Below, piece by piece: positions 33,256 to 47,302 of a stretch of 64,000 nucleotides of DNA. The notes beneath the pieces are model-generated. The model made no database searches and was not told the DNA's origin. It saw only the letters and a list, made by a program, of their open reading frames with translations. The position numbers and the translations under genes were made by a program. Each line of letters starts with the position of its first letter. Within the stretch, counting starts at the first letter, position 1. The DNA is from Rhizophagus irregularis (lineage: Eukaryota > Glomeromycota > Glomeromycetes > Glomerales > Glomeraceae). The stretch spans positions 1,242,501 through 1,306,500 of the forward strand of contig NC_089447.1 in NCBI RefSeq assembly GCF_026210795.1, written 5' to 3'.

Positions 33256-36200
33256 TTGTACTTTTTTGCCTTCATATGCGTGTTTCCTGTGAGCTTAATG
33301 GAGAAATTTTTATTATTTCTATCGTTCAAAACACTACAAGTCCATTTGAACCAGAGTTGCAAAGAAAAAAGTACTGAAATTTCGTCATCTGCTTCTACAG
33401 CAATAACTACATTATATCAAGAAATTTTTGGTAAAAAAACTGAATATTCTGGACCAGCAATAATGGGATTTTATAATGATCAAATCATAGAAAGGTTGCT
33501 GCAAGATGTAACATTTTTTCCAATATATATCAAAATACAATCATTTTTAGTTGTAGTATCAAATATTGGTTATTCAAAAAATAATGGATGTTGTGGTGCA
33601 GGAAATGGTTTTACTTCTTCAATTCTAACAAAATTTCAAAAAAAGCATTCTTTTGTTTCACAACGAATTGAAAATAACACCTGTATACTTAGAATTTATT
33701 ATGAATCAAATATAGTAGCTCAATTTGAGGATGAAACTCCAACTAACGTGTAGAAAAAAGTGGTATGAATAAAAAATTTGATGGGATTGATTTATTTGGA
33801 ATAACGCATTCATCTGTACAAACTATTTTACAAAATTCACCTAAAAATAATATTCTTCGTATATGCACAGTGGATGAATGGAATAATTTTAAAATTTTAC
33901 AGCAAGCATTTGATCGTCATATAAAATCTAGAAAAACTGGAAAAATGGCATTATTGGATAATTGGCAAAGTTTATTTATAGATTAGTTATCTCAAAAAAG
34001 TACAATTATTCAAATTCCAAAAGCATTGCAGAATATCTACTCAGTTGATTATCAAATTCATCATAAAGAATTATGTGCGTGAAAAGCTATGCTTATAGCT
34101 TGTGGGTGTACCAATGTTACACCTTTTGAAAAGAAGGAATCAAATATTGAATTTTGGAGTAGAGCAATAGATCCAAGTGCTGATAAAGAGACTTTATTGA
34201 ATTTATATAATGCTGGGTTAATTTGTTTAAAAAATAATTCTCCAATAATTATAGATAAGAGTATGAATTTTTGGAAAAGTTTCAAAAGTGCCTTGGATAA
34301 TAATAGACGTGGTATAGATGGAAAAATAAGAATTTTATCAATAATAGCAGAAAACTTTCGCTATAATGATCTTTGTGAAAAACTTCAGGTATAAAATTAT
34401 TATTTGAACAATTCACTCACTTTTTTTCACTCCTGGCAATTTTTTCTTTGATTTTTTTTGCTTCTGATCGGGTTTCTTCATTTCCTTTTGCCTCTAATCA
34501 GTTTCCTTTGCCTCCTTTCACTCCTGATCGTTCCTTTCATCTCATTTTGCTTCTAATCAGTTTTCTTCATTTCTTTTCACTTCTTGATCGATTTCCTTCA
34601 TTTCCTTTCACTTCTGATCAGTTTTTCTTTACCTGCTTTCGCTCCTGATTGATTTCCTTCATCTTCTTTTGCTTCTGATCAATTTTCTTCATTTCCAATT
34701 GATTTCCTTTATCTCCTTTGCTTCTGATCAATTTTCTTCATTTCTTTTCACTTCTTGATCGATTTCCTTCATTTCCTTTCACTCCTGATTGGTTTCCTTC
34801 GTTTTCTTTCACTCCTGATTGATATCCTTCATCTCTTTTTGCTCCTGATCAATTTTCTTCATTTTTTTCACTCCTGATTAGTTTTTTCATTTCCTTTTGT
34901 TCCTGATTGGTTTCCTTTGCCTGATTATTTTCTTTATCTTTTTTTCATTCTTGATTATTTTTTATTATATAGGTTAGCCCTAATACTATAAATTCAGCGT
35001 GCAAATATGCTAGACTTAATGGTCCAGGTGCAATAGCTATTGTAAAACTAAAATGAAAAATTCATCATATGTCTGAAATTAAAGAAAGAGAATTTGAATT
35101 ATTTTTTCAGGACAAAAGTAATGTAACCATGAGTTCATATAAAGTTGATTCCAAAACTAATTTACCAATATTATATTTGCAAGATTAAAAAGAAGCATTA
35201 TGGACTAAATTTGAAGAAACATACCCAAATGGAATGAAAAAAACTTCATTTATGGCGCGATTAGCTGATTGTAGCCATATTAAATATCGGGAAGACCTGG
35301 GTGGATTGTGTTTAATATGTAATGATTATGGATTTGAAGCTTTTCAAGATCTAATAGCAATTGCGCGAAGCACTTTTAATGACAAAAAAAGATTGGTAAA
35401 TATTTTTTGTATTTAAATAAATCTTACCAGAAAACCCAACCAACTAATAACAACTAATTTTCTGCTTATTAGGATGATATCATTAGTCGTATAGAAAATT
35501 TGAGAAGGCATATGAAAAGAAATTTTGAAAGAGAACTAGTGATTAATCAAGATGGCACTGTATCACATCTATATGCATTTGAAGAATGCAAATATCATCA
35601 TATTTCACGTTGTACTGAGTGTGATGAATTTTTTGAATTTTTTAATTTTTTGAACACACATGTCTCTTCTGAATAAAAAGTAAATCTTGATTAAATTAAA
35701 GAAAAACTCAAATATTACCTGTCCCATCAAGTCCGGAAGGTATATTTAAATGCACAATTCAAATCATCTTTGGCACAACTTGATAAGGATGGCGCAATAA
35801 TTGTAGTGGATTATAAAATGAGGATTCTACTAAAATCTGCACGTGAAACTAAAGAACAATTTTTTGGAAAAAGGGGCTGGACTCTTCATACGATTCTTAT
35901 ATTTACAAAAAAAGATGATGAAATGAAATTAGATGTATGTGCATATGATCATTGGTCTACAGATACAAAACAAGACGTATGATTTACTGCATTCTCTTTT
36001 GAAGCAGTTTTTGGATCAATAGAAAAAAAGCCAAAATGGATAAGTGTCATCTCTGATAATGGACCTCATTATCATAATTCTGAACTAATGTCAATTGTTG
36101 CATATTGGTATGATTGGTACCAAATACAAGTTCGTAGTTGGTTGTTTTTAGAATCTGGTGAAGCAAAAACAACCATCGATTCCCACCATACTTCGGTAAG

Positions 36201-37357
36201 TTTTTCGATTATATAAAGTGATAAAAATTTTTTAATTATTTACATTTTCTTTTAATTTTAGATCTCACATACAATAAAACGTTATATTCAAATTGGATAT
36301 GATATAAAAGGAGACCAAGATATAGTAGAGGTGGGAAAGAATCTTGCTGGTACATATTTTGCAAATATTGAGCCAAATAGAAATGAAAATAACGAAAATT
36401 CTGAACAAATGAATAATAATACAAGAAAAAAAAAGAAACCTAAGGTCAAAACAATTTCAGGAATTTCAAAATATTTTTATTGGGAATGGCCTACTGAAGG
36501 ACTATTGGCTGGCTTCATTCAAGCTCGTTCTCTTCCACACATTGGCTCTTGGTCTCAATTTTCTCCAGCTGTAATTTCTGATTTGTGTGATAGTCCTATT
36601 GTGCAGCCACAGCCTACTTTATCAATACACACTCAGGCAACTTCAACCTGGACAATACCCATATCTCAATTAAATGGTATTGATTTTTTAATCATTTTGA
36701 CATATTATTTCACAATATATAGGCTAATATTATTTTATAATTAGTTGATGTTAGTGACGATATTATTGGTAAGAAAAAATTGCATTACACAATGTGATTT
36801 TACAGTTACCTGATGTCTTTCATCACAATAGATATCGCAAATCAGCCAAATAATCAAAGCGATACTGAAAACAATTCGTGTAAGTATTACTATATATGTC
36901 TGATTATATTTTTATAAATGAAATACTAACATAATTTTCTTAGCTAATATAAATAGAAATCCAAATTGGCAGCATCCTACTGCAAAGTAAGCATTGAATG
37001 TAAATGCTCTTCTTTAATAACACCTATTGATGCTTTTTTATAAGTTCGATAGACGAAAATTTTCAGTTGCCAAAGGGATGGGCGCTAAAGCAGAACCAAA
37101 TTTTTGGAAGAAAGGGAAGTGGAAAAAGAATGACAAAGAAGGTCAAAAGTTTGTTAGAGCTATTTTCTTTAAATGGTAATATAAATCTCCAAGATAAACT
37201 CAATGCACAAGAAATGCATGATGAGTTGTTAAAATATGTGGAAACAGAAGAAATTGAAGAACAGGACGTACCAAAAGTTTCTACAATTCAAGGTTGGATT
37301 AGTAGATATGCAGCAGCATTAAAATATCAAGCTACAGAAGCGGCACTCTCAAAATAA
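33256..37357 (+). pseudogene. Broken DDE-type transposase of the TTAA element
   Basis: It is a long multi-exon coding remnant. The N-terminal part includes GFYNDQIIERLL and GAGNGFTSSILTKFQ. The core has VDYKMRI with the first Asp candidate, AYDHWSTDTKQD, ISDNGPHYHNSELM with the second Asp, and ESGEAKTTIDSHH with the Glu, i.e. a plausible D-D-E triad, plus a CKYHHISRCTEC zinc-binding-like cluster before it. The C-terminal piece ends YAAALKYQATEAALSK at 37357. At least six in-frame stops occur, each explicable as CAA/CAG to TAA/TAG or TGG to TGA, i.e. C-to-T changes on one strand or the other. One intron (34389-34972) is filled by a minisatellite. The superfamily is not certain. Confidence 0.7.
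34440..34960 (+). repeat. Pyrimidine-rich ~30-bp minisatellite within a transposon intron
   Basis: Roughly 17 imperfect units of the type TTCCTTCATTTCCTTTCA plus CTCCTGATC fill the intron 34389-34972 of the transposase remnant. The array is almost purely pyrimidine on the coding strand and runs up to the TATATAG acceptor. Confidence 0.8.
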
Positions 37358-37802
37358 TAGTCCCTAAATTCGACATTAATAGCTTTAACTTGTATGTTAT
37401 AAAAAAAAATCATGAAAAAAAAATAAAAAAAAAACAATTGAAAAAGCTTTCATTTGATTATAAAAACATATATTTATTATAAAATTTTTATTATATAAAA
37501 AAAAAATTTGTAAAATTTTTGAAATTCGTATGTAATAAGTATAAAACTATATATAATATAAGCTGGAATGGTGACTTCCCCCAAGGTAAACTTGATGAAT
37601 TATTTATCTACGATGAATTTTTTTTTTGTTTTGGCTTGTTCACGGTTCACGTTTTTAATTGGTAGTTATTGTTACATTTTAAGCATTGGACTAAATGGGA
37701 CAAAATAGGAGCCAAAATATGTGTAATGACGTCACTTATAATAGGATTTGTGACGAATTTACTAATTAATTTTGTATTGTTAAGTGACAGATCGGCAATT
37801 AA

Positions 37803-38105
37803 TGCTTTTTTAAAATCAGTTTCAATAAATAGATCTTATAAATAATAATATTTCTTTTTAATGTAGAAGTTCTAATATTGGTAGTACTGTTTATTTTCCT
37901 AATTATATTTCTTATATTTTCATTAATCAGTTGGTAAATAAATACTTATCTACACAAGTATTTTTTATTCTATTCTTTTACTTTTTTTGATATAGTTGAG
38001 AATTCTAACATGAAAGATTTAAAATTAATAATAGTCTCTGATTATTATATTAATTTATTATTAATTTTTCTGTCATTCTATCTGAATATCATTGCAACTA
38101 AATAA
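37803..38105. other. AT-rich spacer
   Basis: No supported feature is visible. Confidence 0.5.
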
Positions 38106-38288
38106 GGGGAGTTACATATATTACGTAATATTCAGTTTAATATAAACTTACTCCCCTCCCCCCTTTGTCAGATTTAATAACCAATCAAATTATAATATTT
38201 ATAAATTATATATTTTATTAAGTGTAACGTAAGATTTTAGTTACCCCCCTCCCCCCCTTTGATAATTACGTAATATCTGTAAGCTCCC
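38106..38288. mobile_element. 183-bp MITE with GGGAG…TATTACGTAAT ends
   Basis: The left end GGGGAGTTACATATATTACG and the right end (complement GGGAGCTTACAGATATTACG) form terminal inverted repeats of about 24 bases with one gap and one mismatch. Two internal C-runs (CTCCCCTCCCCCC and CCCCCCTCCCCCCC) are conspicuous in this AT-rich context. The flanks share TAA. It is non-coding. Confidence 0.65.
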
Positions 38289-40636
38289 TAAACCATTTGT
38301 ATTCTAATAGGCCTAATGTTAAATCAGCAAATAACTTTTAGCATAAATAACCAAATAAGTCATTTGTACACTAATACTAGTTTTATGGTTCAGTAAATAA
38401 TGTTGGATGATAGGCAATCCAGTAAACTTCAAATTATATTACTTTCTTTTAATAAAAAAATTTTTACTTGCCTTTTTATATCTGTTAAAAAGAATTTGTA
38501 CACTTTTTTGCCTGCTATCTTGATTATTATCAGTGATTTTTTTAAGGAATTTTATGTAAAAATTTATTTTTCTGTTAAACAGCTCTAAATCACTCTTATT
38601 CAGATAGTTAAAAATATTTCAACTTTTAGGATTTTAGTTAAAGTATTCAGACCTGTTTTTTTATTAAGAAATCTGATAATCTGTAAATCAGTTTAAATCT
38701 CCAATTAGATTCTAATTAATTATATATTTTTAATTTGATTGAATTATAAATTATAAATTTTATAATTTGATTCAGATTTAATTCAAATCTGATTCACAAA
38801 TACAAATCAGATCAGATATTTTGCAGAATTTTTATATTGTAAAAATTATAATATTTTAAAGATCCTATAAATTTATGAAATATTACAAAAGTATAAATTT
38901 ACATAATATTATATCTAATTAAATTTGCTAATGAAAGAAGTTTTAACATAAATTTTATTGCTTTTACAAAAGTGTTTAATAATTTAAATTAGTTTGTATT
39001 GTATTTAAAATACCTGTGTTCACCTCCAATTCTCATTTTATTTACAACTTAAAAAACAGTTATATATTATAGATGTTTAAAAGGCGTTTGTTCTTGTTTT
39101 TGCTATAATTGAAATTGCAACAGTTTGGTTTAAATTTGTTCTTATTTGTATATTTAATCAATAGTATTGTGTCTGAATATTTGTATTTTTTTATTATTAA
39201 AATAAAATAAAATAAATATTGGGAACATATTCACCAATTCGTGGAATTAGCCAAAATTAAGATTTTCATAAAGATTTGCACATTTTAACAAGAATTATAT
39301 TTTACAAGCTTAAATTATATGTGTTATATAATCAGATGATCTAAATCTATCAAAAAATAAAAAAAATTTTTTAACATTTATTCAAAAATAACAATGACAA
39401 CTACTTTTTTTTTCAATTACTTTTCAATTACTTTTCAATCAGATTTTTGTTAGGTGATTCAGAAAAGTTTATAGGCATATATGGCAGGTTTTTTTTAATT
39501 AGTAAGTAAGAAAACAAATATTAATAATTTATATTAATAAAAAAAATCTTATTTTTAACCTTAGTGCCTTCTTTTTCTTAGTAAAAATATATACAAAATA
39601 AAAATGTGAGTTGTGATTTAGAGTTTTTGAGATGTTTTTTTTTGTTTTTTACTATACTGATTTTATTCTACTTGTTAATTACTTTTTAAAATTGATTTTA
39701 TTAATTTATTCAATTTAAAACAGAAATAGCAAATAAAACCTTGTTAAATAGTAAAGTAAAAAGAGCTCAATAATACCTGTAAAGATCATCTTTTAGTAAA
39801 AATTATAATTTTAAAAATTTTTGTGACAGAGTTTTATTCAATTAACAAAATTGTTAATATCTCGGCGTACATGCATGCTAAATACATATATTTATATTCA
39901 TATGAAAGCCCAGAACCTACTCTACCTGAACGAATAAAATCATTCAGATCGAATTACTAAATATGAAGATATTAACGATCAAAGTTAAAAATAAATATAT
40001 TGAATATAATTATTCAGCAACTTATGATTCAATTCATGCAATATTTGGTTTTTGGATAGCTCTTGATTACCTCTTTCTAATGAATATAAATTCATTCATC
40101 TAACACACATACACGTTAAGTTATTCAATTTTAATGATATTATTAAAAAAATCAAAAAATAATATAATTAAATCAATTTTATTTATGTCAGCTGGTATCA
40201 TTTTCATGTAACTTGTATTTGCATTTGCTTAATAAAGTTAGTTTTTTGAATATAAAAACTTAATTCCATAAATCAGCCCATATGACTTGATTTTCCATTT
40301 TACTAGTTAATTTTATATAATTTTTCTGATATACTAATAACTTTTTTATAATGTAATACCAATGATGGTATTTTTATAATAAAAAATTAATTGTTATAAC
40401 CACTGGTAATAACATAACAAACTAGTAAAAATAATAAATACTATGCAATTTAATTTGTAATTCCAAAAAAAAAAAATAAAATAAATAGAAGGTTAATTAG
40501 AACCCAGCAATATATTTAAAAAAATACAAATTTAAAAGGTTATATACATGTAAAATTAAAATTTTTATTTTGATTATTAGTAGATCGAATACTTACAACT
40601 CAACCATTTGAAACAGAATTTAAAATACTTATATAT
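38289..40636. other. Gene-poor AT-rich stretch with a fold-back at about 39840-39990
   Basis: I see no coding region. 39851-39985 has inverted ends (GTTAATATCTCGG and GAAGATATTAACG) around a more complex centre, comparable in layout to the cores at 1600-1740, 4380-4520 and 26080-26200. Confidence 0.45.
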
Positions 40637-41758
40637 ATGTTTCAATACTTAATAGATGTTCATGCACACGTTTATCCTTCCTCTTTTCCGAATACGCCGA
40701 TTGAAGAAATACTTTCACGCGCAAAAACTGCGAATGTACAGTCAATAGTTACTGTTTCAGAAACATTGGAAGATGCAAAAAGTATACTAGGCTTGAAAAA
40801 TGGAACACTATCTGATTCATTAAGAGAAATGATTGAACCCTGCGCAGGCTTACATCCTGTGCAGCCAGTAGGAGCAATGAGTTTAGTTAGTACAGAGCAA
40901 GCTAATAGTATCCTTGAATTCATCCAGGAGAAGTCAACTGAATTAGTTGGAATTGGAGAAGGTATTATTATTTGTAACATATATCAATATAAATAATATA
41001 AAATTGTAAAGTTCTCATTTTCTTTCTCAGTTGGTTTGGACTTTACTCCTCATATTTTAAAAAATGCAATTGATTCAAATACTAATTTGAATCTTAGTAC
41101 TGAAGAATTAAAAAATATACAACGACAAGTTTTAGCGCGACATATAGCGCTTTCACTTCAATTAGATCTTCCCTTGAATGTTCATTCGCGTAGTGCTGGT
41201 CATCATGCATTAGATTGCTTGCGAGATTATGGCGCAAGAAAAGTAGTAATGCATGCTTTTGATGGTCAATTAAAATATGCTAGAAAAGGAATCGAAATGG
41301 GGTATAGATTATTCATTATTCATTATTTTTTTATCATGAATCTTGATAAATATTTTCTATATTAAATTTAATAATTGTTATGATTTATTTTGCTTAGATT
41401 TTTTTTTTCAATTCCACCTTCAATAATTCGATCGCCTCAAAAACAAAAATTAGCAGCAGAAATTCCATTAACAAACCTTTTGCTCGAAACGGATTCTCCG
41501 GCGCTAGGTCCCACAAAAGGAGTCGATAATGAGCCAAATAGTATTATTATAAGCGCAACAGAAATTTCTAGAATCAAACAGATTCCAATCGAGGAAGTGG
41601 GAAGTAACGTTCTTTTATGCTTTAACAGTATAAAAAAATGATGTTTATTAATTAAAATATTCTATTTATTTAAACAGATTCAACAAACAACGAAGAACGC
41701 ATTCAAGTTATTTTCGAGAATAAATATTAATCGAAAATCTTCTCTATTAACCATTTAA
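40637..41758 (+). CDS. TatD-family DNase, TATDN3-like, four exons
   Basis: Exons 40637-40961, 41031-41301, 41398-41596 and 41678-41758 give 291 residues in frame. TatD enzymes are metal-dependent TIM-barrel 3'-5' exonucleases. Visible metal-site motifs are [10 protein letters not shown] at the start, [28 protein letters not shown] and [11 protein letters not shown]. The [18 protein letters not shown] segment and the [14 protein letters not shown] end match the TATDN3 subgroup. The last intron uses a less common GTGGGA donor; retaining it would replace the conserved helix with a short random tail, so I prefer splicing. Confidence 0.92.
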
Positions 41759-41833
41759 AAAATTATATTGTAATTGTATTTCCTTATGATTAAAAATTAT
41801 TACAAAAAACTTTCAAGTATACATATAAATTCA

Positions 41834-44317
41834 TCACCAATTACTAAAGTCACCAAAATTATAACCTGTAGCTTTTGATTTCTTTTTAATGGGTTCTGTA
41901 TCTAATTCATCATTATCAAAATTCCGCTTTTTAAACGTCGAAGATGTAGCTGATTTCAAATATTTCCCCACACCAACTGATTCATTATCTTTTGTCTCAG
42001 TTGATGACGCTAATTTCGTGCCAAACCATGTAGTTGTATCCTATTTATTAAAATATTATTAATTTTCAATAAATCAATTTTTTTAAAAATGCTTTTTATA
42101 GACATAATCAAACCTTTTCTGTTTTCCCTCGCGGTTTCTTTTCCGCATTTTCGATTTGTCGACTCAATTTCTTTTCCAATTTTTTTTTGTATTCCTCATA
42201 TGGATCGACAAAGGTGATAATTTTGACAATTTTAATTTCTTGTAAAGGTCGGTCGGATTCATCTGTGGGCACTGATTCCATTTTATCTAAAGTTTCTTTT
42301 CCTCCAACAATTTTTCCAAAAATGGTATGTTTGTTATCCAGATGAGTACACGGACGAAAGGTAAAAAAACTAAATGTATTTTAATAAATAATCATAAGAC
42401 TTTCTGAGAGTGTTGAAAGAACTAAAGTATGATACATACAATTGAGATGAATTTGTATTTTTTCCTTTATTGGCCATACTCATGAGCCCACGTTCATTAT
42501 GTGAGAGATTTCGTTTAAATTCATCTGCAAAATCTTTCTTCCAATATGATTCACCTCCTCTCCCTGTACCTGTAGGGTCACCACCTTGAATCTAGGCAAA
42601 ATAATAAACGAAAAATTGATCAAATCATTCAAAATGAAAAGCGAGAGAGTTAATAAATACCATAAAGTTTTTTATCTTACGGTGAAAGATCGTTCTAAAC
42701 AATAACAGATAAGTTAATTTACAAGATAAATACTGTAATGCAAACGCAATGATATAGAACATACCCATTATAATATTCTTTTTTTGATAACATTATAAAA
42801 TTATAACAAGCTCTCGGTGCCTTAAAAAAATTTATTCAAATTACAATAATTCATAAGTCAAATTCCAACAAAATATTTTCGTAATACCTTATCACAGAAT
42901 AATTCGATATTCAAGCTTCCAAGGTTAGTTATGATTCGTGCATAGCCCCTTTCTTTAATTTCTTTAAACATGAATTCTTCTTCATCAACAAGCGCATTTT
43001 CATTTTCAGTTATTGGTGTCATCGCAGTAGAAGTAAATGATGCGGCTGCTAATCCACGCGAATACGATGCAGCATTATATGGAACATTTTTGGATTTTGG
43101 TTTTATGGCGGGTGTTGAAGATGCAGTTTTCTTCAGAGGCCTGTCCTCGGCACTTGCATGTTCTGCCAATTCATCTTGCTAAACGGTAAAAGCGAAATAA
43201 GATTTGATTTATTATATTAAATAATTGATGCGAACTTATTTGTATATACGTACCTGGCCAGAAATCTTTGAAAGAATACGTCCTGCTGAACCTGTGGCAC
43301 TTAAATTTATATCACTTAAAGGATCGTTTGATGATTCATCTAGAAAATTTTATTAAGTTAAATATTCGCAACCGAATCGAATTACTTTCTTATAAATTTA
43401 CATACCGTCTTTTAGCTTTAAATTGTTTTTAAGATAGTAAAAATTTGACAAATTACGTGCTTCAAGATTATGAGGATCCTGCATTTATAAATACTATAGT
43501 TAACTTACGAATTGATGCATAAAATTTTTATTAATACCTGTAAAGTTATTATATCTTTTCTTGTAAAAGGTTCTTCTGATAATAAATCTTTCCAATGTTT
43601 TACTTTAATATTCAGTCGATCAACTGCCTCATATGCGTATACATTACCAGTTGTCCTTATAGCAACAATATGTGTATGATCACTGAATACCTTAAAGGTT
43701 ACCGGACAATGATATTCGCCTAAAAAAAATTATGAATATTCAAATCATTTTTAAAAATATTTATATCGAAAATAACGCACCTTCAGAATTTTTTAAAAAA
43801 TTGAGGCTAATTAACGAATTCGCTTCTAATTTTTCACCAGTTACTGGATTTATTCCAAACTTCTTTAAATACAGACGTATATGTCTATAAAATAAAAAGA
43901 AATGATCAACCAGTAGAGATGATAATAGGTTGATTGTCCTAAATTCTGATTTAATACCTTAGATCAAATATAATACCATCAAGTGTGCATACAGGATGTT
44001 CGAAAGGCTGCAAGGAAAGCGAACAACAATAAAATGGAAGTCTTTTAAAAACTTCGGTTTTCTTCCTTGCTTGAATTCCTCCAAATTGCATCCCTCCAAA
44101 TTCTCCGGACCATTCTATATTGAATATGATCAATTTGATCAAATTAAACATCAAAAATGATCTATTCGCCTAAAAACACAAGTTCACTAAACAAATAGAT
44201 AATCTTACCGGAATGCGTAATGTACCTAAATTTCGATCAGGAAACATCAGACTCATGTAAGAGAGTTTAAATAAATAACAATTAGAAAACTTACATTTTA
44301 TCCGTTCCTTTGCCCAT
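41834..44317 (-). CDS. PPIL2: U-box cyclophilin, PPIL2 / Cyp8-like
   Basis: This is a multi-exon gene on the minus strand, starting [15 protein letters not shown] (44317) with a 23-base first exon and a 17-base second exon (44209-44225). The N-terminal U-box region reads [19 protein letters not shown], then [10 protein letters not shown] and [21 protein letters not shown] linker with [10 protein letters not shown] leads to the cyclophilin domain: [64 protein letters not shown] and [13 protein letters not shown]. It ends [10 protein letters not shown] then TGA, matching the human GFGDFSSW end. PPIL2 is a nuclear spliceosome-associated E3-like prolyl isomerase (family knowledge). It faces RPT1 head to head. 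Confidence 0.95.
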
Positions 44318-44529
44318 TTTTATAGAAATATAGTGAATTATCAAGATATTTTAAAATATTTTTTTCCAATTTTCAGCAAAAATTATTAGGCTCAAATATC
44401 AACTCGCCCAATAGTTACGCTTGACGATCCCAACTGACTGCGCCACATGCTATACTTACGTAATTAAATTACGTTAAGTTCGTTATACACGCGATTGATC
44501 AGTTTGAACAATTTCATACTTTTTCCAAT
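44318..44529. promoter_or_regulatory. 212-bp divergent promoter, PPIL2 / RPT1
   Basis: Both start codons face outwards across about 210 bases, so promoters and 5' UTRs overlap. A GCGATTGATC patch and a TTACGTAATTAAATTACG imperfect palindrome (about 44457-44474) are visible. I do not recognise a proteasome-type control element. Confidence 0.45.
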
Positions 44530-46992
<2,463 letters not shown>

Positions 46993-47302
46993 TAGTGCTA
47001 TTCTAGATGGAAAAATATAGTAAAATAGTTATTTATATACGAAATAAATTATCGCATTTTAAAATGTTCTAGCTTTTTATATTGTACACGAGATTTTTTT
47101 TTAACATGAAAATAAAAAAAAAATACATTTCAGTTATTCCTTTTATGGACATTTCATCATAAGTATCTGATAATCCGAAGATCCTAGTTTTAAAAGAAAA
47201 GACAAATTTGTTACACAAAGCAAAGTGCGCCCAACAATGATATATAAAAGCACAAAAATTTTTTTTTATAATTATTTCATTTTATATTTTATATACTTAT
47301 TA

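Larger units (their letters stand above)
32990..37798 (+). mobile_element. 4.8-kb DDE transposon with TTAA target duplication
   Basis: The 30-base terminal inverted repeats (32990-33019 and 37769-37798, beginning TTGC and containing CAATACAAAAT) match at 25 of 30; all five differences are transitions. Both sides carry TTAA (32986-32989 and 37799-37802). TTAA duplication is known for piggyBac and Kolobok; the encoded protein does not look like piggyBac, so a Kolobok-like or unassigned family is more likely. The left end also contains ATTGCTGATC and its complement (32989-32998, 33020-33029), a subterminal hairpin. The internal gene is broken. Confidence 0.8.

Noticed and set aside
32990-37798. 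Polinton or virus-derived origin for the 4.8-kb element
   Set aside because: No capsid, polymerase B or integrase-type gene is seen; one DDE-like gene between short TIRs with TTAA is a plain DNA transposon.
40672-40980. Antisense open frame opposite the TatD first exon
   Set aside because: The plus strand encodes a clear metal-site start (DVHAHVYP) and splices in frame to the rest of TatD.
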